Assembly (NCBI GenBank): GCA_001600495.1
Contig: BCKE01000029.1
Span: 1-31,319, forward strand
Origin: Pilasporangium apinafurcum
Taxonomy: Eukaryota; Oomycota; Peronosporomycetes; Pythiales; Pythiaceae
Reading direction: 5' to 3'
DNA length: 31,319 nt
This document shows, one piece after another, positions 1 to 10,903 of this stretch (within the stretch, counting starts at the first letter, position 1; every line of letters begins with the position of its first letter). The position numbers were made by a program, and so were the translations under genes. Under the pieces are notes generated by a model. It had not been told where the DNA came from, made no database searches, and was given only the letters and a program-made list of their open reading frames with translations.

Positions 1-2785
1 CAGTCACAGAAGCTCCTCCCGCACTAACAACCAGTCCACCCGCACTAATCTGCGTTTTCCCGGATCCGAGGACGGAGAAGAGTTCGCCGACGGCTCCTCC
101 GGCCCAGATGAGATAATGGTTGTATGTGGTGAAGAACGCTGAAGGAGTATTCGATTTGATGTAAAGGATGTTATTGGTATATGACTGTGATGTCGATTCA
201 AGGTGTAAGATGGCCTGTGTATTTGAAGTTGATTTGATCGTGGCTCCGTCGTCTTGAATATTTAATCCGCCTAAAGCGATTGTTTCGCCTCCATTTTCGA
301 TCATTAGACCAGCCGAATGGATAGTTGCGGCTGTTCCGACATAGAGACCACCAGTGGCAATCGTTACTCCCCCTGTCAAAATCTGCAAACCTCCGCGTGT
401 GATAGTAGTCAGCCCAGTGTTCTCTATTAGAAATAGATCTACGTTGGCTGCTGTGGCTTTCAAGAGTAAATGGGCGACTGAAGAAACTGTCTGAATCGAG
501 ACTGCGCTGCTTGTGAATGAGCTTGATGTAGCCCGTACTATCAGTGCTTCTGTGCTAATGTCGGAGTTGTCAATTTGTCCACCACCAGCGCCCTGTACGC
601 GCAACCCTCCATTCGCAATAGTTGTTCTGCCCGACCCTTCCACGGTGAATGCTGTGACACCATTTGCCTGGCTTTTGATCAAGTAAAAGTCGGTACCGGT
701 AGGATATTGACTTGGTCGGGCTGTTTGAAGTAATAGCACTGCTTCAGTGAAGGCGGTGTTTGTGTTTTGAACGGTGAGCGTATCAGCACCCAGCTGGTCG
801 TCTGTAATTGTTGCTCCACCTAGGACAACCGAGAGCCCTCCGGTTCGGATCGTGGTTAGTCCATCGCCTCGTATATCCACAACCGAAGTTGTACCGTCCG
901 TCATTGCCTTAAACAACATGAACTGAGTTGATGACGTACTTGTTGTACGAATGCTCAACGTAGTTCCTGTAAATCCACTACTAAAGTCGCTCAAAATGTC
1001 TGTAGTAGTGGCTGTCGCAACGCTGTTAGAGATCTTCGCGCCACCATCCTGCACATTCAGTCCCAGTGTCACGATCGTAACACCTGCCTGGACTTTCAAG
1101 TACCCTCCTGATACTTCCATGTTGCCATGCAACAACTTCGTGTTGCCCCAGCCATCCATAGTTAAGAGCTGATACGTCGACGATTCCACGACCATGAAGT
1201 TGAAATCTGATGCAGATCCCTTTGCTGTGACCAAATGAAGCACTGTGCCGTTATATGTTAATCCCTGAGGGTAGATGAGAAAGCCGTCGTTATCGTCGAT
1301 ACTGTCGGGAATATTGGACGGTTGGTAGCAGTCCACTCCTTTGAAGTCTGCGTAGCAAGTGCATAGACCCGTGGAAAAATCACAGAGACCGCGATTGGAA
1401 CAGTAAGTGTGTTCTAACATGATCCACAAAATCAGCAGTGTAATTGACAAAAGCACAGTGGAAGTTGCGTGGCTCGTGCTGGACATAATGCCTTACCTAT
1501 AACGTTCGAGGCGACAACGTCTGTGATGGCACAAGTGGGGCTAGCGCTGGTTACTTTGCTGATGTCACACGTGAAACTTGTCAACGGAGGGTTTCCCCAA
1601 TGCTGTAAGAGATTATTTTCGCCATCCATGTGCGTCCACTCAGTGAACGCTACAGTGTAGTCAGCTCCCTCCGTGGTGGCGTCAGGATTTGTGATCGTGC
1701 ATGTGGCTCCGATCACGTTTCGCATGCTCTTGAATGCTTCTGCGCAAGATGTGCCAGTGTTATCGGCCGCACTGGCACTCAACGTTGCCACTTCGCCCAT
1801 GAAATGGATTCTAATCGTTCCAGTGAGAACTGCGCCACCACTGCCCGTGGAAATTTTGATCGTCCGATAGCCTTGGCCTGTCGTTAGTGGGTCATCATTC
1901 TTCGGACACATTTCTACATGTGAACAAAAGAAAACGTTAGATCCTGCGCATAACCGGGCTAACGACGGAGTCGTTTTGAAGAGAAACTAACTGAGCGAAC
2001 AATCTGGCCCAGTGTAACCAGTGTCACAGAAACACGCTGACATGCTATCCTTTTCCCAATTCGTGTATACAGGACCGACGCCATCACCACCAACTCCAGG
2101 AGCGGAGTCAGGGCCATATTCCAGCGCGAGCGTTGCCAATGAATAGCAGAGGCCATGACCAGAACAGTCGCTTGGGCATCGCACTGCGACAAATAATAAA
2201 CGGAACAGGTAAAGCAGAGTGATACAAGAGTCGTAATCACAGCGCTAAAGCAACCAGTAGAATAACATACATCTTTGGCAAGCCGCTCCAGTAAAACCAG
2301 CAAAACAGGAACATTCACCCTGTTATCATGGACAACATATGGTGAACTAATCGATTCACTACAAGTGATATAATGGAGCAAGATATCACCTTGGAGTAAT
2401 CGCAGATTCCTCGATTAGAACACTCCATGCTGACATGTGCAGTGTTGACCGCTGACGCTTTATCGGTCCAGGCAACACCTTTTGGACATTTTCGCATTGA
2501 GCAATCAGGTGCTACAGTCCAATCGGGATCACAGATACATTGACTATAGAAGCCAATGGACAATATATGCATTCATTGTACATTAGTGCAAAAGAGAACG
2601 ATGTGATCGTGAGAACGAGGGTAAGATTGTGGGACAAAATGAAAAAAACTTATCGCTGACTTTGTAGGGCCACACCGTCCATGCCCCGAACACATATTAG
2701 CGCATGCTGCCTCCACAGTCACCGTTCCATACAGTAGCAGCACCATCAGTAACGCAACCAGAAAATTCCGTCCGCTCCCATTCAT
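1..2785 (-). CDS. Secreted EGF-like / beta-solenoid repeat protein (3' end outside window)
   Basis: Six exons inferred on the minus strand: 2785-2661, 2543-2390, 2319-2271, 2183-1992, 1913-1497 and 1413 to the window edge. All introns are GT-AG, 70-117 nt, and phases are consistent (939 nt = 313 codons at the last junction). Start chosen at 2785 because a signal peptide follows at once (hydrophobic core LVALLMVLLLYG, then cleavage near VEA-A) and position -3 is A; in-frame ATGs at 2803 and 2872 are alternatives. Residues about 28-165 carry EGF/tenascin-like modules (CSGHGRC, CSNRGIC, CSGHGLC with closing CxC..G(F/Y)TGxxC). A non-EGF region of about 150 residues follows, then another module (CSNRGLCDFSTGLCTC). 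Exon 6 is open for about 470 codons and is made of GGLxVxxGGxTI-type repeats typical of beta-solenoid or fibre proteins. A role in the cell wall, matrix or adhesion is inferred; no catalytic motif is seen. The C terminus is missing from the window. Confidence 0.82.
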
Positions 2786-3470
2786 CGTCTCATGAATCGC
2801 CATCCGATCTCCTCGTTGCGCTGTGGGATGTGATTTCCACTGAAGAGGCGCTTTTTGCTTTCGCTTTCCCATTTTCGCGATGGGGATCTTTGTGAAAAAT
2901 GGTAATCGTCGCCTGTCCTCCAAGCGTGCAATGTTCGACAAGCAGACGCCTCCATGGTGATCTTGAAAAGGCGGTGGATTGTGGATACATATCTTCTTTT
3001 TGGGCTCATGTGCAGTTTCAGCACGGGACGTTGAGGGATAGCGTGTCAAATGGAAACGGGATTTCAGGGACATCTTCAATGCAACCGTCCCGAAAGACAT
3101 AAAATCCCTCAGTCCCGTATATAATAAACACGGAACATTCCGAACTGTCCCTTAAATATGCGTTTTGAAGAAAAGTCCACATATCCCGAATACATTGATT
3201 TGGGAACATCCCTTGAAATCTTAAAGCAACATATATTAGGTACATCCCGAATTTATATCTTATCGAGGGATAGTCTTTTCCTACGGGACCATCCTATTTC
3301 ACCCATTGTCACCGCTAAATGGGTTTTTGTGCTAATTTACTCTTTCAAGTTTTTTGGGTGATATCTGTGGAAGGTGAACGGGGAGACCATCATTCTCTGT
3401 CCTTCCATTCTTCTTGAGTTGAATCAGTATTGCACCTCAGTGTGGGCAGTGGAAATTGGCTGAGGAAACG
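2786..3470. promoter_or_regulatory. Divergent intergenic region between the EGF-repeat gene and VPS39
   Basis: About 685 bp separate two head-to-head start codons, so this should hold both promoters. No gene is supported here. A TCATTCTC initiator-like site lies at 3390-3397, about 75 nt before the VPS39 start. The 3020-3290 stretch holds an unusual density of GGGAY/RTCCC-type pentamers, listed separately. The minus-strand EGF-gene frame stays open upstream to about 3100, so its 5' end could extend into this region. Confidence 0.5.
3022..3290. repeat. Dispersed GGGAC/TCCCG pentamer cluster with imperfect inverted repeat
   Basis: Within about 270 bp the pentamers gggac, gggat, tcccg and tccct recur more than ten times on both strands (for example near 3025, 3034, 3058, 3067, 3088, 3106, 3113, 3148, 3184, 3209, 3245 and 3285). 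The tract tcccgaat ... atttggga around 3184-3205 is an imperfect inverted repeat, and acat(at)cccgaat occurs twice, near 3180 and 3242. It may be a decayed repeat or a cluster of protein-binding sites in the divergent promoter. No element family is recognised. Confidence 0.3.
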
Positions 3471-6400
3471 ATGGAAGGAGAAAATCGAGCACAGCAGAGC
3501 GCACCTTCTGTCGCAGTGGCGTACGACCTACTGGACGTAGAGGTGGAGAAACCTGTCAAGAAGCCACAGCAGATCGAGCGGTTTCTCTGCAGCAATTTCC
3601 CATGGGGGGAGATTGCGCCACTTTTCTTCCTCGGCACGACTGATAATGCCTTGCACTGCTACTTGCCGGCATCAGCGGGAGATGCAACAACGCGATTAAC
3701 GTTTTTTCGGTGGCACGGGACCTACAAGAAGATCTTCCACCCATCGGCGCAGTTTCTCGACTCGTGGGGAGTCTACGTGACGGTTGTGGATACGAAAGCG
3801 ACGCTGTTCCTTCTGCCATTACACATGAATCAGCAATTAGAGGGCAATTCCCGCGTGGGAAGCATGTACGGTAGCCATGCACGCGATCAAGTGGTGATGC
3901 TGGAAGATACAAAGCAAACGCAACTACTCGCGGCACATGAAAAAGCCAAAGTGCTCTGCTGTTTGTCCAAGGCGAATATACTCAAGATCTTTGACTGGAC
4001 CATCAATCGCACTTTGGAATTACGCACACAACACGACTTGACCACAATTTTCGCATCATCTCCGGGTGGTATTTTGTCATCTTCATCTTTTCCAGTGGTC
4101 AAGATGATCGTTATAGGTGAGAGCCATCTCTTCCTGCAAATGAAGAAAGACTGGTGTGTGATGAATATCGATAGTGGGAAGATTGTTCCCGTTCGGAATA
4201 AAAACGCAGCTATTGTAAATCTGGACATAATTGCATGCGCTCTTTCCATCCCAAGACGAGGAACGAGCGGCACATCTAACCATCAGATTGATGACTTGTT
4301 CATCGCAGGGAAACATGTCGCGGTTGTTGTCGCTTTGGATACTGATGGTGACGAAGAAGTAGAACCAACCCAAGCGGACATCCAGATCTTTGAGGATATC
4401 GACACTCAATCCAAGGTGCATAATTTGTCGGATGAACGGGTTCGAGTCAAAGTGGAGCGAGTAATGGAGTACAATGTGACACCGCGAGCGGTTTACTTCC
4501 ATCATCCATACCTCCTTCTAGAACAACCTGATGGTGTCGCGGTCTACAGTATCGGATCTATGGGGCTTGTGCAGAACCTTGCCATAAAATCCATCTATGA
4601 TGCATGTGCTACAATTTCTGTGGGGAGTACATCAGAGACTGTGAGCCGTAGTCTCCTGGATACAGGAAGACAATCGCAACCAGTATCGTTCTTTGCTGTC
4701 TCTGCCCCATTCTCTGTTCAGTTATTGAAAATGAAACCTATTTCGGAGCAAGTAAAATTGTTCAAAGAACTTGATCGTCTTGAAGATGCTGTTGCGTTGT
4801 GCGAGTTATGTCCTGACGAGTGTAATCTCAATGGATACGAGCAGCATAGTTTGTATGCAGAGTATGGATTTGAACTTTTTCGCAAAGGAAACTATCACAA
4901 AGCCATATCGCTATTATTGAAGGGTCAAATTGACGTCATGGATGTGCTTGCTCTCTTTCCTCGTAATCTTTTACCAAGAAGCAGCAGCAGTTTGATTCAA
5001 AAACCAGTTACTCCGAAGCAAAAAATGTCCGGATCGAAGAAAGCCAGCTCTTTAGAGGGAGAAGAACTCGTACAGGGTTTATTAGCTCTGATTTTCTTTC
5101 TACGATCCAAGCGTAACTCAATTCTTCAGAGAAACACAAGTCATGTTATCAGTACACAAAGTTCATTGAAGCCAAATGACGAGAAAGAGCTGGAACTGAT
5201 TGATACAGTGCTTATCAAGTGCTTAGTATTGATTGCTGAGAGAGATGAATATCATCGTCAAGCCGACAAACGTCTGTTGGATATCGTCTCACGGAAAAAT
5301 TGGTGCGACATTGGGGAAGCTGAGATCTTTCTGCGATCGCATCGGCGTTTTAAAGCGCTTTTGGCGTTCTACTCTACTCGTAAACTACACCGTAAAGCTC
5401 TCGAACTATTGGAAGATCTAGAAAGGAATGCTGCAGCAGCTGGTAAGATGACAATATCTGAAACAGCCGAGTCAAGTAAAGGAGACTTGTTATCTTCACA
5501 TGAGTATATGGTTCTCATGACCCAATATCTGCGACAATTGGATCAAAAGAAATCGGAGCTGGTATTCGAATTTTCACGTCGAGTTATTGATATCAATTCA
5601 TCGCTCGGATTATCGATTTTCACTCAACGGGAAGTTCCAGCAGGTAAGCAGGATATTGATCCGGCAATGGTTTTAAATCACCTGAAGACATGCCAAGTCC
5701 AAGGACTTATGGCTTCCTCAGATTCAGCAGAAGCTGGTAAGAAGCTCTCACCGGCGACAAAAGCTGAACCTGAGTTAAGCAGCGAAATTGGAACCACCTT
5801 GCCATTGACAGATAGCAGATACTTGGCGATTGAATATTTGACACAGATCATTTACAGCGGCAAATTTCCTCTGGCACCACGTTTGCATGATGAGGTTGTC
5901 TATCTATTGCTTGATGCAATCCAGATAGAAGTGCAAGGTTCTCGAACTCACCCACAACAACAGTCGGGAACTCGACTGACAAGTCGAGCCTCTTCTCAGC
6001 GAGGTTTGGTTGGGTTGCTACGGAGAAAATTGCTCCAATTTCTAGAATTCGGTGACGCCATTTATCATCCTGAGCGTATGCTAAGTCGGACACCAATAGA
6101 GATGGTCGATGAGCGGGCAGCCTTACTCTCCAAGCTGGGACGACATCATGAAGTGCTACAGCTGTACGCGTTGGAATTGAAGAACACCTCTCTTGCAGAA
6201 GCATATTGTAATCGCTGCTACGAGAGCAAACTCGCTGGCTCTTCCATTTATTCAGCGTTGCTTCGGCTTTACCTTCGACCGCTACCAGCATCAAGTGGCA
6301 CCTCACCACCGGCTCTCACCTGGCAGCGATCTGGAGGTTTGCACTTGAATACGCTCTCGACTGGGTCACCCACTCCGTTTTCGTCCAGTGAAGCTGTGTC

Positions 6401-6740
6401 TGTTGCGGTGAACATTCTGAACAAGTACGCTGAACGAATTGATGTCCCGACCGCCCTTGAACTTCTACCCCCAGACGTTCCAGCGGGATCTCTTACCATT
6501 TTCTTCAGGCGTGTGTTGGAGCGACAAGTTGAGCGTTACCGGAATGGCCAAGTCAAGAAGCAATTGTCGAAAATGGAAAATTTTAAAGTTCGCGAAATGC
6601 TTTCTATCAAAAGGAAAGGCTCCGTTACCGTCTGGTCCTCGCATTGTTGCCAGTCCTGCGGTAAAAAGCTCGGCACTGGGTCCTTTTATCGTCTTCCAAG
6701 TGGTGCATTGCTGCACTTTTCCTGTCTTCCAATCAAGTAA
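3471..6740 (+). CDS. VPS39: VPS39/Vam6-like HOPS tethering complex subunit
   Basis: Intronless, 1089 residues, stop TAA. The ATG at 3471 is the first in frame after an upstream stop and has A at -3 and G at +4; a TTG at 3456 is not needed. The N-terminal ~400 residues fit a CNH-type beta-propeller. A helical region follows (EQVKLFKELDRLEDAVALC near residue 425; ELIDTVLIKCL; FYSTRKLHRKALELLEDL near 630), which matches the Vps39 domain 1 pattern. The C-terminal part carries DERAALLSKLGRHHEVLQLY, ALELLPPDVPAG and a final CQSCGKKLG ... FSC zinc-binding-like motif, matching human VPS39 (CxxCKKKIG). VPS39 bridges Rab7 and the HOPS core during fusion of late endosomes with lysosomes or vacuoles. The protein is longer than the usual ~875 residues because of low-complexity insertions (around 510-530, 740-770 and 980-1000). 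The CORVET paralogue TGFBRAP1/Vps3 is the main alternative. Confidence 0.87.
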   Translation: MEGENRAQQSAPSVAVAYDLLDVEVEKPVKKPQQIERFLCSNFPWGEIAPLFFLGTTDNALHCYLPASAGDATTRLTFFRWHGTYKKIFHPSAQFLDSWGVYVTVVDTKATLFLLPLHMNQQLEGNSRVGSMYGSHARDQVVMLEDTKQTQLLAAHEKAKVLCCLSKANILKIFDWTINRTLELRTQHDLTTIFASSPGGILSSSSFPVVKMIVIGESHLFLQMKKDWCVMNIDSGKIVPVRNKNAAIVNLDIIACALSIPRRGTSGTSNHQIDDLFIAGKHVAVVVALDTDGDEEVEPTQADIQIFEDIDTQSKVHNLSDERVRVKVERVMEYNVTPRAVYFHHPYLLLEQPDGVAVYSIGSMGLVQNLAIKSIYDACATISVGSTSETVSRSLLDTGRQSQPVSFFAVSAPFSVQLLKMKPISEQVKLFKELDRLEDAVALCELCPDECNLNGYEQHSLYAEYGFELFRKGNYHKAISLLLKGQIDVMDVLALFPRNLLPRSSSSLIQKPVTPKQKMSGSKKASSLEGEELVQGLLALIFFLRSKRNSILQRNTSHVISTQSSLKPNDEKELELIDTVLIKCLVLIAERDEYHRQADKRLLDIVSRKNWCDIGEAEIFLRSHRRFKALLAFYSTRKLHRKALELLEDLERNAAAAGKMTISETAESSKGDLLSSHEYMVLMTQYLRQLDQKKSELVFEFSRRVIDINSSLGLSIFTQREVPAGKQDIDPAMVLNHLKTCQVQGLMASSDSAEAGKKLSPATKAEPELSSEIGTTLPLTDSRYLAIEYLTQIIYSGKFPLAPRLHDEVVYLLLDAIQIEVQGSRTHPQQQSGTRLTSRASSQRGLVGLLRRKLLQFLEFGDAIYHPERMLSRTPIEMVDERAALLSKLGRHHEVLQLYALELKNTSLAEAYCNRCYESKLAGSSIYSALLRLYLRPLPASSGTSPPALTWQRSGGLHLNTLSTGSPTPFSSSEAVSVAVNILNKYAERIDVPTALELLPPDVPAGSLTIFFRRVLERQVERYRNGQVKKQLSKMENFKVREMLSIKRKGSVTVWSSHCCQSCGKKLGTGSFYRLPSGALLHFSCLPIK

Positions 6741-6777
6741 TTCTATGGACCATGGTAAATTCTGCATGTTGACCATA

Positions 6778-9700
6778 TCATAGCTCGTGATCTTTGAGTA
6801 TAACTGGCTTGTTCCATGACGACTGACCAGTCAGTTTGTCGAAATAGTAATATTGCTTCATCTGTGGGTCCCATACTTTTTGAATTCGCTCTTGTAATAG
6901 TCGATATAGTTCCTTCCTTGCAACCGTTCGGCGAAAAAACCCCACGATGACGCTTGTCGCTTCCGTCTTATCCGTGATTGGGTACTCTCTTCGTCGTTTT
7001 ATACGCTTGGTTTCCTTAATATCCAAAGCATTGAGCATCGCGGGCTTTTCCCACTTTACCACACCAGTCTTCTTGTTGTAGTAATAGAAATGCTCTGTCA
7101 CGGGATCATAGATCTTCTCGTAGGCGGCAAAGAGCAGCTCTCGAAGCTCACGCTTTGCGCGGCTCGTGCGCCACATACGTTGCAGGCGACTCGCTGCCTC
7201 GTCGCGTGTCATTTGCCGCAGTCGTTGCAGCCGCCGTTTCTGACGTTTTCGACGAGCCTTCTCACTGATTCTTGGACCGACTGCCGCAATAGAATCAAAC
7301 GGTGTTGTGGCCGAAACTGGAACAGATATCGCACTCGTTAAAGCAGACGAATGGGCCACTTCATGATATATTGGTACTGGAACAATCGTGGATCTATGTT
7401 GATTTCCCGACAAAGACGCAGGATTCGATTCACTCTTCTGCTGTTGCTGTAGCGGCTGGTGAGTTACCAGAGTAGAAGTTGTTCCCGCCATGTCGTATTC
7501 CCTCACCACTTCCTCTACTGGCAAGTCGAAATCTCGAAAGCACAATGGTTTAATCCACGTCGAAACTCCAGCTACTTTGTCGTAGTAGTATGGCTGCCCT
7601 GAAACCGGATCCAGTTGCTTCCTATATCGACGGCTGAGCATACTCAACACGAGTTTGCGGGTTTGGAAACGTCGAAACAACGCTTGTATCGTACACGACG
7701 CGGCGTTAGGAGTCGCAAATTTCTCTGCTCGTAGCTGCTTTGGCGTCTTTCGCTTCGTTTGATATTTGTTGCTCTCCTCTACAATCTTCCCAAACAACGT
7801 GGGTCTCTCCCACTTGGATTCTTTTGTGATCGTGTTATAATAGTAGTACTGCCCCGATTGTTCATCCAAGAGTTTTCGATATTGCGACTGAATGATGCGC
7901 TTCATCAATTGTCTCGCCTGGAAACAACGATATAGTCGCTGAAGAACACGTGCAGCATCGTCCTTAGTCATATTGGCGTATTTCTTCAGCCGTTGGATCT
8001 CGATGGGTTCCCCCAAGTCATAAAGACGTCTCAGCAATGCTGGTATTTCATACACCCGATTCTTTAGCTGATTGAGCATCCTTCTTCCATCTCGCTGCCT
8101 TGCGAGATAGTAAACGTGCTCGCTCTTGAAATCGAAATGCTTCTCATAACACATCATCAACTGCTTCTTCATAGCTTTTCGAGCTTGATAACCACGCCAA
8201 TGCGTCTGCAACATTACCGCCGCCTCTGATGCCGTCAGCGGAGGATTGATAATTGGTAGCTCATCTGGATCACGAATGGGTATCTCAAAATCTACACGGA
8301 GCTCCTTAGGCCGATCCCAGGAGACCTTGTGCTTCCAGAGATTGTAATAAAAAAATTCGTTGTGCTTGACACTGAAGATGCGCTGATAATGGTTCTCACG
8401 TGCTTTTGCCATAAGTTGCTTGGCTTTCCTAGCACGAAAGAGGCACTGCAGTTTCCGAATCGCTTCATATTCACTCAGTAGAGCTCCAGGAGGGCGAATG
8501 CCGTGTAGTTGTTTCTCATGGTAGCAGTGGCGACATACCCAGAGCTTCAATGGCGAAGGTTGAAAACCATCGCATCGCCAGCAGACTCGGCACAATGGAT
8601 GCACGATTGCTTCAATATCGATCGCGTCGATGTGTTGGGCTTCATTTTCTTCCTCTTGTAAGCGGCGATCTCGATCCGCCTTTGGTTCCAATCGCGAAGG
8701 TGGTGCTGGAAGAAAGTTATTACCACCCTTGGCACCACTCGAGTACACTGAAATGGACAATGGCAGCGTCGGAATTCGTGTCAGGTCTAACTTCGGGATA
8801 ACACTTTCCTGTACTCTCCAAAGCCGATAAGCCTCGCTCTTTTCATAACTTTCTGCCGTGCGAGTGAGCGTGTTAAAGACCGTGAAGGTACGACCACAAC
8901 GGAGTGAAACAATTTTTCCAAACGGAACACCATCCGCCAAGCGAAGTTTCACGGGAAAGGAGTTGAAGGAACGCATTGTTCCCCATGTGAAGACATTATT
9001 TCGAGATGTTAGGGCAGCAGAATGGTACATACCACACGAGATATGAGCCACCAATTCTTCGTCAACCAATACACTTGGAGGTAGTCGAATAGCTTGAGGC
9101 TCATGAAGCAGTTGACGCTTGCCTGCTCCTAGCTTGACGCACATCAGCATCGATAAAGCGGGCTATAGACACAAGATAAAGTGTTATAAGGTATTGTAAG
9201 TATTCAAATACCTGTCCGTAGACCCCAGAACCCCACGTAAAGACTCGACCACACGTCGCCGTACTCTCCGCCGCGGCAATGCATGCACTGTGCCAAACTC
9301 CACATGCCATATCCAACACGATGAGATTATCCAGGGGTCCACGCACTAGCGTAGGCGTCCAGATGGCTTGTTTGGTTTTTGCAGCTCCAAGACCTAGGCG
9401 TCCACCATCGCTGGATCCCCATGTGTAGAGCTTCCCTTGTGATGACAGAGCCATTGAATGCAACGACCCACACGCGACTTTTCGAATGGTGATAGTCCGG
9501 AGTGACTCTACCTGATGCATCACAAACGCGCGTGGGAAAGTCATGGCAATGTTGTTCGCAATTGTTGGTGGATTGTTTTTTCCAGTATTACTTGTGCCTA
9601 ATTGGCCGTACGTGGTACTTCCCCAAGAGAATACGACGCCATCATGACCTGCCACTTGATCACAAACAGCGATGGTATGATGGCTGCCGACTGCTACACT

Positions 9701-10699
9701 TACCGATTGATAGTTGGCGATCGCGGAGACGATAGTGGGGCGATTTTTGGCAACACCATCGGCATTTACAGCGCCAAAGCCCAATTCTCCATGAGGATTT
9801 TCACCCCAGGCGAAGAGTTCACCCGCTTTTGCCAGCGCGACTGCATGAGAACCGGACACCTGGACATCAATGATATGCTCCGATCGCAATGCATGAAGGA
9901 ATACCGGATTGACCAGCCAACGCGTTTCAAGCGCTGGTTCGTTGGTGTCTTTGCCCTGTTTTCCACTGCACAAACTCACTTGTGAGGCATGGCCACCAGT
10001 TCGGCACAACCAAACCGCACCACATGTCTTATCAATCGCGTAGACAGCGTCCGATTCACAGCCCTAATAGCACAAAAGCATAATAAGTCCAATGAATTTA
10101 CTCTCAACTGGGGGGGAATAAATCTCAAAATTTACATACGGCAGCAATGTTCGTGATGTTCTTTCCTCGTAGTGGACGAATATCAATCGGATTGGGATCA
10201 TGCGCAGCTTCACAGAAGTACACAGCCCCTTGACCTATCGATGTGTGATTGTTAGTCTCTCTGCATTTTTATAGTGGAAGAAGTATTGTAACTACGAACC
10301 TTTTACGTGATTTTCTAACGCCCTTGCAGCTGCTTCACCTGCCAAATCGTTCATGCGGATGTGTTGGTCCACCCATTGTTGAATGCGACAAATCAGAAGC
10401 GTCTTTTTCCCTGTAGATGGCAAATTCAATGATAACGCCGCCAACCGCAATTCCTCTCGCGACAATCTACGTAAATCTACTGTCCGCCAGTATTTTCGAT
10501 CTCGTGCACGTCGATAAGCTCTTAATGCTGCAAACGATTGCTTCACATCCGAGCGATCGGTCTGGAACGCACGGCGAAGTAAATACGAACGAAAACATTT
10601 CTGAATCATCCCTGCCGCCATGTGCTGACGGCGTTTCTTCCTTCCAGGTCGCCATCCTGGCTCGAGCTTTGCTGTCTTCAGTCGCTTCCTCGTCTCCAT
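6778..10699 (-). CDS. SAP + RCC1-like + IQ/WW-like repeat scaffold protein
   Basis: Four exons: 10699-10300, 10234-10140, 10063-9212 and 9162-6778. Introns are 65, 76 and 49 nt, all GT-AG. Total 3732 nt, 1243 residues, stop TGA. The ATG at 10699 is the first in frame after a stop, and a GCTCATT initiator-like motif sits 42 nt upstream. Domain order: an IQ-like helix (31-46); a SAP-like segment (LSREELRLAALSLNLPSTGK, about 78-111); RCC1-type blades (about 150-530, recurrent VFTWGS, LYTWGSSDGG and CGxxHS motifs); a CxxCxxC ... CxxC zinc knuckle (about 640-665); then IQ helices alternating with WW-like modules to the C terminus. WW-like modules lie near 708-734, 877-903, 962-988, 1130-1156 and 1209-1235. 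They keep YYY and the second Trp-x-x-Pro but not the first Trp. A calmodulin- and ligand-binding scaffold is inferred; the partner is unknown. It converges with VPS39, with 37 bp between the stops. Confidence 0.85.
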
Positions 10700-10723
10700 A
10701 CTCTTCAACACCAAGACACAGTC

Positions 10724-10741
10724 AAATCATTTGCAATGAGC
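10724..10741 (-). promoter_or_regulatory. Oomycete-type initiator-like element upstream of the RCC1/WW gene
   Basis: Read on the minus strand the site begins GCTCATTGCA and lies 42 nt before the ATG at 10699. GCTCATT matches the start of the known oomycete initiator core promoter. This supports both the chosen start and the oomycete assignment. Transcription start data are absent. Confidence 0.5.
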
Positions 10742-10903
10742 TGTCAAACGGCGCGCCTGTTCAACATATCGTTTATTTTCAATTTAGTCATCCCTATCTT
10801 TCATTTAGTCTGCCCTAGACTGACTATCTACGCTATCCTACCTATATCCATTTGCAACAACTCACTTTGTCTACTGTTTTTCAAAATTTCCACGTCACCT
10901 GCT

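Noticed and set aside
3456-3470. Upstream TTG start for the VPS39 gene
   Set aside because: Nuclear eukaryotic genes rarely use TTG; a good-context ATG lies 15 nt downstream. The same reasoning moved the starts of the RCC1/WW, CDK20-like and hydrolase copy 1 genes.
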